64,000 bases of DNA from assembly GCF_003385495.1 (NCBI RefSeq), contig NZ_QNUH01000012.1, positions 62,001 through 126,000 on the forward strand, in the 5' to 3' direction. Positions 44,020 to 52,560 of the stretch are shown here, piece by piece (the first letter of the stretch is position 1; each line of letters begins with the position of its first letter). Made by a program: the position numbers and the translations under genes. The stretch comes from Chryseobacterium elymi. GTDB lineage: Bacteria; Bacteroidota; Bacteroidia; Flavobacteriales; Weeksellaceae. The notes under the pieces were generated by a model. The model made no database searches. It was not told the origin of the DNA and saw only the letters and a list, made by a program, of their open reading frames with translations.

Positions 44020-45024
44020 ATGAAAAATTTTGAAATATCGGTACTTGATCTTGCTCCCGTAAAACAGGGAAAAAGTATTCATGATACCTTTCAGGACAGT
44101 TTGTCTTTAGCAAACCATGCTGAACATTTACATTATAAAAGATTCTGGCTGGCCGAGCATCATAATATGGAAAGTATTGCCAGTTCCGCCACCACAGTTC
44201 TTATCGGCTTTATTGCCAACGGGACAAAAACAATTAGAGTAGGATCCGGTGGAATCATGCTTCCGAACCACAGTTCGTTAATTATTGCAGAACAGTTCGG
44301 CACCCTGGAATCTCTTTTCCCGGGAAGAATAGATCTTGGTCTGGGAAGAGCTCCGGGCACCGATGGTCTTACTGCCCAGGCTTTGGGAAGAAATCCTGCC
44401 ATTATTAACCAACAGTTTCCGAGACAGATCTTAGAACTCCAGACGTATTTTTCGAAAAATAATTCTGATGCCTTAGTTCGTGCGATCCCGGGTGAAGGTC
44501 TCGATATTCCGCTTTACATTTTGGGATCCAGTACAGACAGTGCGTGGCTGGCTGCGGAACTTGGGCTTCCATATGCTTTTGCGGGACATTTTGCTCCTGA
44601 ACAGATGGAAATGGCTTTTAAAATTTACAGAGAACATTTTCAGCCCTCGGAACAATTAGATAAACCTTATGTGATGGCGTGTGTTAATGGAGTGGCGGCA
44701 GAAGCTTCCGAAGAGGCACACAAAATTTCTACAACTCTGTTTCAGGCATTTATCAATATCATCAGAAACGACCGTAAACCTTTTGCTCCACCCGTAGATG
44801 ATATGGATGATCTTTGGTCGCCGATGGAAAAATCGATGGTGCTTCAGAAACTGAAATATACGTTGATCGGGAATCAGACTGAAATTAAAGAACAACTGAA
44901 AGATTTTCAGGAAAAATTCAATGTAGATGAATTAATTATCAACTCACATATCTACGATCATCAGAAGAGACTGCGATCTTATGACATTTTCAGACAGGCG
45001 GTAAACTCATTATCCAAAGCCTAA
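44020..45024 (+). CDS. LLM-class flavin-dependent oxidoreductase (luciferase-like)
   Basis: 334 residues. TIM-barrel pattern: [66 protein letters not shown] and [15 protein letters not shown], the hallmark of the bacterial luciferase family with the MsnO8/YhbW-type group. FMNH2-dependent; substrate unknown. Ribitol-type cofactor source ribBA lies 67 bases downstream but has its own promoter. Confidence 0.9.
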   Translation: MKNFEISVLDLAPVKQGKSIHDTFQDSLSLANHAEHLHYKRFWLAEHHNMESIASSATTVLIGFIANGTKTIRVGSGGIMLPNHSSLIIAEQFGTLESLFPGRIDLGLGRAPGTDGLTAQALGRNPAIINQQFPRQILELQTYFSKNNSDALVRAIPGEGLDIPLYILGSSTDSAWLAAELGLPYAFAGHFAPEQMEMAFKIYREHFQPSEQLDKPYVMACVNGVAAEASEEAHKISTTLFQAFINIIRNDRKPFAPPVDDMDDLWSPMEKSMVLQKLKYTLIGNQTEIKEQLKDFQEKFNVDELIINSHIYDHQKRLRSYDIFRQAVNSLSKA

Positions 45025-45041
45025 CAAACCCTTCATATTAA

Positions 45042-45073
45042 TTGGCAGTTGCTTATTTTTATAAGTATCTTTG
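45042..45073 (+). promoter_or_regulatory. promoter of ribBA
   Basis: TTG at 45042-45044 and TATCTTTG at 45066-45073, 21 bases apart; 18 bases from the box to the ATG. Space is too small for an FMN riboswitch. Confidence 0.65.
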
Positions 45074-45091
45074 CACAAATAAAAAGTAAAC

Positions 45092-46213
45092 ATGTCTGAT
45101 ATTAAATTAAATACTATTCCAGAGGCTATTGAAGACCTTAAAAATGGTAAAATAATCATAGTAGTAGATGATGAAGACAGAGAAAACGAAGGAGATTTTC
45201 TTTGCGCTGCAGAATTGACAACGCCGGAAATTATCAATTTTATGGCATTTCACGGAAGAGGGCTGATCTGTATGCCGCTTCCTGAAAAAAGATGCGACGA
45301 GCTTGGCCTTGAAGTAATGGTAAGCAGAAGCAGTGATCCTAAGGAGACCGCTTTTACCGTTTCTGTTGACCTTCTTGGAAACGGAACTTCTACAGGTATT
45401 TCTGCCGGTGACAGAGCCAAAACAATTTTAGCTTTGATGGATGAAAAATCCAAGCCGACAGATTTCATGAGACCGGGCCATATTTTCCCTCTTCGTGCAA
45501 GAAAAGGAGGGGTTTTAAAAAGAGCAGGACATACTGAAGCTGCTATCGATCTTACAAGCTTAGCAGGATTAAAGGAAGGAGGTGTGATCTGTGAGATTAT
45601 GAATGATGATGGTACCATGTCACGTTTGCCTGAACTTCATGCTTTCGCTCAGAAACATGATATGAAGATCGTTTCCATTGAAGACCTGATCCATTATCAG
45701 CTTAAAAAAGGAAACCTTATCGAAAGGCTGGAAGAAAGAAAAGTAAAAACCGCTTATGGCGATTTTGATTTTTTTGCATTCAGAGAAACGTCAAATGACC
45801 AGATCCATTTTGCCCTGACAAAAGGTTCATGGACGGTTGATGAGCCTGTTTTGGTAAGAGTTCAGTCTTCAGATTCATATTTTGATGTACTGACAAGACT
45901 GAATAACGGAGAAAAACCTTTATTGGAAAAAGTAACCAATATGGTAAATGAAGCAGGAAAAGGGGCTGTTATTTTCATCAATAACGTTTCAAATTCTGAA
46001 AATACACTGAGAAAGCTTCAGCAGTTCCTGAATTACCAGGATGGACAGGAACAGCATCCTACTTTAGCATACAATTACAGAGATTACGGTATCGGAACAC
46101 AGATCCTTAAGAATTTAGGGATCAATAAATTCAAGGTGATCACCCAAAACCCTAATATCAAACCACAGGTTGGTGGATATGATGTAGAGGTGACAGAGCT
46201 GGTTCAGCTATAA
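45092..46213 (+). CDS. ribBA: 3,4-dihydroxy-2-butanone 4-phosphate synthase with degenerate GTP cyclohydrolase II domain
   Basis: 373 residues. The RibB half (about 1-200) is intact: VVDDEDRENEGDF, TGISAGDRAKTI and RPGHIFPLRARKGGVLKRAGHTEAA. It makes the four-carbon precursor of riboflavin. The RibA half (about 205-373) lacks the zinc-binding Cys cluster: VRVQSSDSYFDVLTRLNNGE stands where VRVHSECLTGD...RCDCG is expected, and GRGIGL is lost. Only DYGIGTQILKNLGI still resembles the end of the domain. So cyclohydrolase activity is unlikely and a second RibA is needed elsewhere. Degenerate RibBA occurs in Bacteroidota (recollection). Confidence 0.88.
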   Translation: MSDIKLNTIPEAIEDLKNGKIIIVVDDEDRENEGDFLCAAELTTPEIINFMAFHGRGLICMPLPEKRCDELGLEVMVSRSSDPKETAFTVSVDLLGNGTSTGISAGDRAKTILALMDEKSKPTDFMRPGHIFPLRARKGGVLKRAGHTEAAIDLTSLAGLKEGGVICEIMNDDGTMSRLPELHAFAQKHDMKIVSIEDLIHYQLKKGNLIERLEERKVKTAYGDFDFFAFRETSNDQIHFALTKGSWTVDEPVLVRVQSSDSYFDVLTRLNNGEKPLLEKVTNMVNEAGKGAVIFINNVSNSENTLRKLQQFLNYQDGQEQHPTLAYNYRDYGIGTQILKNLGINKFKVITQNPNIKPQVGGYDVEVTELVQL

Positions 46214-46278
46214 AAGTGAATGGTCAAATGTGAATTAACTTTGTTGTTAATTTTTATTTAGAGATCAAAGATTAAATG

Positions 46279-46308
46279 AAAAAGGTTTAGAGTTTTCTAA
46301 ACCTTTTT
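46279..46308. terminator. bidirectional terminator between ribBA and fmt
   Basis: Stem AAAAAGGTTTAGA/TCTAAACCTTTTT with loop GTTT. Confidence 0.8.
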
Positions 46309-46358
46309 ATCTTTAATCATGACAGATTTTTACTCTAAAATTTTCAGACCCTGAAGTC

Positions 46359-47303
46359 TTAGAGGCTTATTTCATCAAAATTTCTAAATCCGTTCAGAAA
46401 ATCCTTCACAGTCATTCTTTTTTTGCCTTCAAGCTGAAGCTCCTGAGGAAAATAAACCCCATCTTCGGTATAGATTTTAAATTCGTTCTTGGAAATATCC
46501 AAAGTTCCTGAAAGTTTTCCATGATCTGTAATTTCAAATTTTCCAGCAAATATTTTTAATCCTTTCCCTTCTTCTCCAATTTTTATACATGTGAAAGCAG
46601 CCGGATAAGGGGACATTCCAAGGATAAACTGGTGAACTGTTTTTGAAGGAGCTTTCCAGTTGATTCTGGTATCTTCTTTAAATATTTTATAGGCATTTTT
46701 AGGATGTTCTACATGAGGCTGAGGTCTTTCAATAATGGAGTTTTTTGCCAAACCGTCAAGTGTTTTTACGACCAGCTTTGAACCCATTACCATTAATCTG
46801 TCGTGAAGGCTTCCTGCATTTTCATCCGGTAAAATTTCCAGTTCTTCCTGAAGAAGAATATTTCCCTCATCTATTTTTTCGTTAATAAAAAATGTAGTTG
46901 CACCGGTTTTTTCTTCACCGTTGATCACTGCATAATTAATAGGAGCCGCACCCCTGTAGTCAGGAAGCAGAGACGCATGAAGATTGAAAGTTCCCATTTT
47001 AGGCATTTCAAAAAGAACCTTGGGCATCATTCTGAAAGCTACCACTACAAAAACATCAGCATTCAGTTTTCTAAGCTCTTCTAAAAATTCAGGATTTCTC
47101 AATTTTTCAGGCTGAAAAACAGGAATATTATTTTCTGTAGCATACATCTTTACCGGCGACTGATTAATCTTCTGTCCGCGGCCACTGGCTTTATCAGCAA
47201 CTGTTACAACACCTACAACTTCATGACTGGACTGATGAATAGCTTCCAAGGAAGTCTTTGCAAATTCCGGTGTCCCTAAAAAAACGACTTTCAATGATTT
47301 CAT
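46359..47303 (-). CDS. fmt: methionyl-tRNA formyltransferase
   Basis: 314 residues, usual length. Formylates Met on initiator tRNA. Seen: VVFLGTPEFAKTSLEAI, SLLPDYRGAAPINYAVINGEEKTGATTFF with the catalytic Asn/His region, DEGNILLQEEL, and the C-terminal OB-fold part (PYPAAFTCIKIGEEG). Upstream region 47304-47538 has no gene; it includes a short degenerate repeat (TCGGAACGCACATCTCGAAAC) also seen in weaker form at 39848. Confidence 0.95.
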   Translation of the reverse strand: MKSLKVVFLGTPEFAKTSLEAIHQSSHEVVGVVTVADKASGRGQKINQSPVKMYATENNIPVFQPEKLRNPEFLEELRKLNADVFVVVAFRMMPKVLFEMPKMGTFNLHASLLPDYRGAAPINYAVINGEEKTGATTFFINEKIDEGNILLQEELEILPDENAGSLHDRLMVMGSKLVVKTLDGLAKNSIIERPQPHVEHPKNAYKIFKEDTRINWKAPSKTVHQFILGMSPYPAAFTCIKIGEEGKGLKIFAGKFEITDHGKLSGTLDISKNEFKIYTEDGVYFPQELQLEGKKRMTVKDFLNGFRNFDEISL

Positions 47304-47538
47304 ACTGCAAAGATAAGGGTTTTTGGGAGTTGAAGAGTATTAGGCGGAAGAGTTTTAGAGTGTGTGAATGGGGTAATTGCTGGTTGACAGTTACTAGTTC
47401 GAGCCTCATATCTCGGAACGCACATCTCGAAACTTTTTAATTATTAAAATAAATTTAAATTCCTAGTTTATTACGTTTTGTCTGAAACCTTGATTCTCCC
47501 ATTCACCATTTACCTGCGAGCAAAATTCACTCTTGACC

Positions 47539-49446
47539 TTATTGTTCATTCAGCGCATATGTCCTGAAATTCAACATCTTTACCTTCCCGGAATCTAAAA
47601 GAAAAATCAGGTTTTCTAAAATGTTGTTTTTAGAATGATAATTAAGCTGTACAGAAAGATCTTCGATAGTCGATGGTTTTTTAGCCAACAGATTAATGAT
47701 CTGCTGGGAAATATTTTTTCCGAAAATAGATTGCTTGTTCTGTTCACAAACTGAGCATTGTCCACAGTTCTTTGTGTTCTTTTCCCCAAAATAGGCGAGA
47801 ATAAGTTTCATCTTACAGTAATCATTATTTTCTATGAAAAACTTAATCTCTTCCCACTTCTGAATTTTATTTTTCTGAATGTGTTCAAAAATCTTCCAGT
47901 AGGCTGCATTAATTGCTCTTTCATCACGTTGCTTCAGAAATTTGATACTTGAAAGAGCTCCGTCCACATATTCCAGATAATTTTTTTGCTGGAGTTCCTT
48001 AAGCCTTTCTTTAATAAGAGGAACGCTTACCCCTATCTTATTGCTGACCTGCAGCTCGCTGAACATTACCTTATGCGTAGTAATTCCTGATATGGTACGG
48101 AGCAGAAGCTCTATGAAATAAGCGTCTTTCCGAGGTAGCTGGTCTATTTCCTCAGCATTGAAGAGAAGCTCCAATGAAGACAGGCTTTTGTTGTCATTAT
48201 GATAGATGATTTCCTGATTATGAAGAAAATTGAGGACATTGCTGATCTTTGCTTTCGACAGTCGGGTAAAATTCTGTATCCCTTGAATGTTCAGCTGAAA
48301 AACTTTTTCCGGAAGCTCAAATTCTGCTACCTGGAAAATAGAGTAAAGGTAGGTGATGATCTTTAAGAATTCAGCTTTACTGGGTGTCTGGTTCTTTAGG
48401 ATCTCATCGAAACTGAGTAATTCCTGTTTATTCCAAAGAAGAAAGGCGAAACTGTCTTTACCGTCTCTTCCTGCTCTTCCGATCTCCTGGTAATAATTTT
48501 CCAGTGACGGAGCAGGAGAGAAGTGAATCACAAAGCGGACATTGTCTTTGTCTATTCCCATCCCAAAAGCATTGGTTGAAATGAGAACATGGTTGTCACT
48601 TTTATTCCAGATGGCCTGTCTTGTGTTTTTTTCTTTCGTGGTTAAGCCGGCGTGAAAATAATCTACATTTTTAACCTGGTTTTTTTTTAGAAATTCTGCC
48701 AGCATTTCTGCATCTTTCCGGGTTCTTACATATACAATTCCGGAATCGTTGTTGTGTTTTAAAATATCAAAAACACGTTGGAATTTATCTGTAACTTCAT
48801 CCAAAAAGATCCTGATATTTTCTCTCCTAAAGCTTTTCTGAAAAACAAACGGATTTTTAAGCTCCAGTTTATTTTTGATCTCTTCCAATACTTTGGGAGT
48901 TGCCGTGGCTGTTAGAGCAAGGCAAGGAATCTTAGGATGGTTTTTTCTAAATTCTTTAATATTTTGGTAGCTGGGACGAAAATCCTGTCCCCATTCCGAA
49001 ATACAGTGGGCTTCATCTACAGCTATAAATGACAGCTGAATTTCCTCAATGTTCTGAAGAAACTGAGTGTTCGTAAGTCTTTCGGGGGAAATATAGAGCA
49101 GTTTGGTAAGCCCGTCTTTGCAGCGGTCGTATATCGCTTCTGCATCATATTCATCAAGTTCGGAGGATAAATATTCTGCTTCAATACCGCGATGCTTAAG
49201 CTGCCCCACCTGATCTTTCATCAATGCAAGAAGTGGAGAAATGACAAGGCAGGTTCCTTCCTTCAATAAGGCAGGAAGCTGGTAGCAGAGAGACTTTCCT
49301 GCACCGGTAGGCAGAAGAACGAGACAGTCTTTTTCAGTAATGACAGCATCGATAATTCCTTCCTGAGAATCTCTGAAAGCCTCATAACCCCAAAAATATT
49401 TTAGGGTATCGTATTTTAATTTTTGGAAATCCTGCTGAGAAATCAT
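47539..49446 (-). CDS. recQ: ATP-dependent DNA helicase RecQ, without HRDC domain
   Basis: 635 residues. DCLVLLPTGAGKSLCYQLPAL, FIAVDEAHCISEWGQDFRPSY, ALTATATPKV, GIVYVRTRKDAEML and YYQEIGRAGRDGKDSF are the RecQ helicase motifs. The RQC part has the zinc cysteines (C-K...NCGQCSVCEQ) and a winged helix. The C-terminus is an additional winged-helix-like segment instead of an HRDC domain. Role in recombination and repair. Its start lies 77 bases from the OmpA gene's end, so a separate unit. Confidence 0.92.
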   Translation of the reverse strand: MISQQDFQKLKYDTLKYFWGYEAFRDSQEGIIDAVITEKDCLVLLPTGAGKSLCYQLPALLKEGTCLVISPLLALMKDQVGQLKHRGIEAEYLSSELDEYDAEAIYDRCKDGLTKLLYISPERLTNTQFLQNIEEIQLSFIAVDEAHCISEWGQDFRPSYQNIKEFRKNHPKIPCLALTATATPKVLEEIKNKLELKNPFVFQKSFRRENIRIFLDEVTDKFQRVFDILKHNNDSGIVYVRTRKDAEMLAEFLKKNQVKNVDYFHAGLTTKEKNTRQAIWNKSDNHVLISTNAFGMGIDKDNVRFVIHFSPAPSLENYYQEIGRAGRDGKDSFAFLLWNKQELLSFDEILKNQTPSKAEFLKIITYLYSIFQVAEFELPEKVFQLNIQGIQNFTRLSKAKISNVLNFLHNQEIIYHNDNKSLSSLELLFNAEEIDQLPRKDAYFIELLLRTISGITTHKVMFSELQVSNKIGVSVPLIKERLKELQQKNYLEYVDGALSSIKFLKQRDERAINAAYWKIFEHIQKNKIQKWEEIKFFIENNDYCKMKLILAYFGEKNTKNCGQCSVCEQNKQSIFGKNISQQIINLLAKKPSTIEDLSVQLNYHSKNNILENLIFLLDSGKVKMLNFRTYALNEQ

Positions 49447-49473
49447 AAAGTAAATGTAATAAAAGTATTACAA

Positions 49474-49501
49474 CAAAAAAAGCCGTGCAAGGCACGGCTT
49501 T
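49474..49501 (-). terminator. terminator of the OmpA gene pair
   Basis: Minus-strand stem AAAGCCGTGC/GCACGGCTTT, loop CTT-like, followed by seven T. Confidence 0.85.
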
Positions 49502-49523
49502 GATATATTTACTAATAATTGTA

Positions 49524-50960
49524 TTATTTAGCTTCGAAATATACTCTTCTGTTAGCTCTGTTTTTCCATTCAGGACATTTAGTAGCTGGTTCACACTCAG
49601 GGTATTTAAGGTCTTTTTCACCTCTACCAATTGCGTTCAGTTTAGAAGATTCTACTCCGTTTTTGATCAAATAGTTCTTAACGCTATTCGCTCTTCTTTC
49701 AGATAATTTTTGGTTATAAGCATCAGAAGCTCTTGTATCGGTAGCTCCGATTACGTTATAGGCACCATTTGAAGAGTTGATATATGAAACAGCATTATTC
49801 AGGATTGGAGTGTTTGATGGTAAAATTCTATCAGAATTTAAATCAAACTCAATTCCTTCAAGCTTAGTTTCAGTTTCTACTACAGGTCCTGCAGTTGTTG
49901 TAGGGCATCCGTTGTTTTCAACAGGTCCAGGAACAGTTACACACTTATCGTAAAGGTCAATTACACCATCAAGGTCAGTATCAAGAGCAACACCAGCACC
50001 ATCTACTCTTGCCCCAGCAGGAGTATCAAGCTGTCTGTCCCAATCGTCACAAACTCCATCATTATCAGCATCACCTTTTTTACATACTTCAATATCCTGG
50101 TTTTTGTTAGCCAAAACATCAAGCTTGTAATAGATTTCCTGAAGTGGATCATGCCACATTAGGTGAGATTCGTGTTTTCCTAACTTCAATGTAAGACCTA
50201 AAGTCGCATTGAAGAAGTTGTCAGATACCTGCTCTTCACGCTTGTTGATTGCACTGTATTTTTCACCTCCTCCATCGAATTCATCATCACCGGTAACTAC
50301 ATACATTACTCTACCTTCAAGATCAAGTCTGTTGTTGATTTTGTATTTCAAACCGGTACCAGCCTGCATAAACATTGAACCTAACTTAAAAGGTTTAACT
50401 TCAGTAGCAAGTCTTTGTCCGTTAATATCTTTCTGATAAGCTCTGTAAGCAATAGTACCTATACCTGCATACCCGTGAAGCGCCCATCTGAAAGGTGAAT
50501 GGTTGTCAACTCTTCTCAATAAATTAGAGAAGTTAATGTCTCCCAATAAAGAGATTGCATCATATTGAGTTCTTGCACCTACAGCTTTTGCATCCGGAGC
50601 AGCATCTTTAGTGTTGAACCATCCTTGTCTTGTTTCACCTCTGTCATATTGTAATTTTAAACCAAATGCATGGGTGATAGCTTTATCAATACTTAAATAA
50701 GCAGAGTATCCGAAAAGGTTTTTACCGTTACCATTCTTAATAGATGTTAAATCACCTGACTGTAGCAGTGGTACACCTGCACCGGCTGAAATAGACCAGT
50801 CATTAAATCTTTTTGACTGATTGGTAAACGGAGAAACATTGGCAGAACCAGAAGAAAATGTGTTTGGATATTCTCCATTTGAAACTGCTGTTGAGTCTTG
50901 TGCATAGCTTGCGGCCGGGATGGCCATTGCTAATGCTACAATTGCTAAACTTAATTTCAT
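49524..50960 (-). CDS. OmpA family outer-membrane protein
   Basis: 478 residues. Signal peptide MKLSLAIVALAMAIPAASYA. N-terminal 8-strand barrel (FNDWSISAGAGVPLLQSGDL, FSNLLRRVDNHSPFRWALHGYAG). Two thrombospondin type-3 calcium repeats (DADNDGVCDDWD and DTDLDGVIDLYDKC). C-terminal OmpA/peptidoglycan-binding domain (FDLNSDRILPSNTPILNNA..., SERRANSVKNYLIKNGV). Links outer membrane and cell wall. Second of two tandem paralogues, 33-base gap. Confidence 0.94.
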   Translation of the reverse strand: MKLSLAIVALAMAIPAASYAQDSTAVSNGEYPNTFSSGSANVSPFTNQSKRFNDWSISAGAGVPLLQSGDLTSIKNGNGKNLFGYSAYLSIDKAITHAFGLKLQYDRGETRQGWFNTKDAAPDAKAVGARTQYDAISLLGDINFSNLLRRVDNHSPFRWALHGYAGIGTIAYRAYQKDINGQRLATEVKPFKLGSMFMQAGTGLKYKINNRLDLEGRVMYVVTGDDEFDGGGEKYSAINKREEQVSDNFFNATLGLTLKLGKHESHLMWHDPLQEIYYKLDVLANKNQDIEVCKKGDADNDGVCDDWDRQLDTPAGARVDGAGVALDTDLDGVIDLYDKCVTVPGPVENNGCPTTTAGPVVETETKLEGIEFDLNSDRILPSNTPILNNAVSYINSSNGAYNVIGATDTRASDAYNQKLSERRANSVKNYLIKNGVESSKLNAIGRGEKDLKYPECEPATKCPEWKNRANRRVYFEAK

Positions 50961-50993
50961 AGTGTATTTTTTATTTTAGTTAATTAAATGATT

Positions 50994-52103
50994 TTATTTT
51001 GTAGGACATCCGTTGTTTTCAACAGGTCCGGGAACTGTTACGCATTTATCATATAAATCTATCACTCCGTCAAGATCCATATCCAAAGCTACACCAGCAC
51101 CATCTACTCTTGCTCCTGCAGGAGTGTTAAGCTCTCTGTCCCAGTCATCACATACACCGTCATTATCCGCGTCTCCTTTCTCACATACTACAAGTTCTGT
51201 AGCTGCATTTTCTAAAACGCTTGTTCTGTAGTATGCTTCCTGAAGTGGGTCATGCCATGCTAAGTGTGATAATTTGTTTCCTAACTTGAAAGAAACTCCT
51301 AAAGTCACAGTCCAAGCATTATCAGATCTTGAATCACTAACCATATTATACTTTGAACCTGGAGTTGATGGATCGTAATCGTTGGGATCACCCCATCCGC
51401 CGCCGTCGAATTCATCATCACCACTTATAATATACATCGTTCTTGCTTCGATGTCGATAAGTTTTGATACTTTGTATTTTAGTCCTGTTCCAAACTGATA
51501 GTATAAAGAGTTAATATCAAATTCCTTATTAATAAATAAAGGAATTCTCTTTGGACTTTCACTCCATCTGAATTCATTCGCATCATGCAAAGAAGTGTTG
51601 TAACCCTGGAATCCAATTCCTGCATAACCGTGAAGTGCCCATCTGTAAGGAGAATGATTGTCAACTCTTCTCAATAAATTTGAAAAGTTAACATCTCCCA
51701 TTAAAGCAACCTGATCAAATTTTGTAGTTGCTGTACCTACTCCGGCAGCAGCACCTATTGAACCTGGTAACATTGCTTTCTGTTTTGTTTCACCTCTCTG
51801 ATAGATAAGGCTTAATCCAAAAACATGAGTGATCTGCTTGTCAATACTTACGTAAGCATTATACCCCCAGTTTACCTTTTTGTCATAAAAGGATGTAAGA
51901 TCCGAATGCGCCATGAATGCAGCACCTCCACCAACGGAAATAGACCAGTCGTTGAAACGTCTGGCTTTGTTGTCAAAACGCTGTACATTAGCTGAACCTG
52001 AAGAGAAGGTATTAGGATACTCACTAGATGATTTTACTGTGGTACTATCCTGGGCATAAGCCGCGATAGGTAGTGTGGCCAATAATAATAAACCTAATTT
52101 CAT
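50994..52103 (-). CDS. OmpA-like outer-membrane protein lacking the OmpA domain
   Basis: 369 residues. Barrel and TSP3 region closely match the downstream paralogue (FNDWSISVGGGAAFMAHSDL, FSNLLRRVDNHSPYRWALHGYAGIG, GPVENNGCP). The protein stops two residues after CP, exactly where the other continues into its peptidoglycan-binding domain. Signal peptide MKLGLLLLATLPIAAYA. Follows folK by 20 bases and precedes the full-length copy by 33, so likely co-transcribed. A stand-alone barrel with calcium-binding tail; function unknown. Confidence 0.92.
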   Translation of the reverse strand: MKLGLLLLATLPIAAYAQDSTTVKSSSEYPNTFSSGSANVQRFDNKARRFNDWSISVGGGAAFMAHSDLTSFYDKKVNWGYNAYVSIDKQITHVFGLSLIYQRGETKQKAMLPGSIGAAAGVGTATTKFDQVALMGDVNFSNLLRRVDNHSPYRWALHGYAGIGFQGYNTSLHDANEFRWSESPKRIPLFINKEFDINSLYYQFGTGLKYKVSKLIDIEARTMYIISGDDEFDGGGWGDPNDYDPSTPGSKYNMVSDSRSDNAWTVTLGVSFKLGNKLSHLAWHDPLQEAYYRTSVLENAATELVVCEKGDADNDGVCDDWDRELNTPAGARVDGAGVALDMDLDGVIDLYDKCVTVPGPVENNGCPTK

Positions 52104-52123
52104 ATATGTTTTTTATGTTTTAT

Positions 52124-52540
52124 TTAGATAAAATCTTTCAATAATACTTTAGAAAATTCCCTTTCATATAAATGCTTTTGATGGGGTATTTCTAACCTTT
52201 CTGATCTGAATATCAGATCGTTATATTTAATGATATCAATATCTATTATTCTATCGCTATAACCGCCAGATGCAGATGAATCCTTGATTCTTCCCATTCC
52301 AACTTCTATATCTTTGATAAAATCAAGCAGTTGGATCGGCGATAAAGACGTGAATATTTCTGATGCAATATTACAAAAAATATTGGAACTAACAAATTCT
52401 ATTGGTTCGGTTATTAAAAATTCGCTTATTTGTGAAATGTAATTCCCTCCTTCACTGATTTTTTGTAAAGCCAGTTCTATATTTTTTTTTTGATCTCCCA
52501 GGTTACTTCCTAGTAACAAAACTACCTTATGCTGCGACAT
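52124..52540 (-). CDS. folK: 2-amino-4-hydroxy-6-hydroxymethyldihydropteridine diphosphokinase
   Basis: 138 residues. Transfers pyrophosphate to 6-hydroxymethyl-dihydropterin in folate synthesis. VVLLLGSNLGDQKKNIELAL at the N-terminus, the pterin-site region SEFLITEPIEFVSSNIFCNIA, and GYSDRIIDIDIIKYNDLIF with the RxxDxDI metal motif (standard motif). Only 20 bases separate its start from divergent sppA. Next step after folB (10298). Confidence 0.94.
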   Translation of the reverse strand: MSQHKVVLLLGSNLGDQKKNIELALQKISEGGNYISQISEFLITEPIEFVSSNIFCNIASEIFTSLSPIQLLDFIKDIEVGMGRIKDSSASGGYSDRIIDIDIIKYNDLIFRSERLEIPHQKHLYEREFSKVLLKDFI

Positions 52541-52560
52541 ATTGGAAAATTGATTGATTT

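Noticed and set aside
45025..45091. FMN riboswitch before ribBA
   Set aside because: Only 67 bases are available and a normal promoter fills them.
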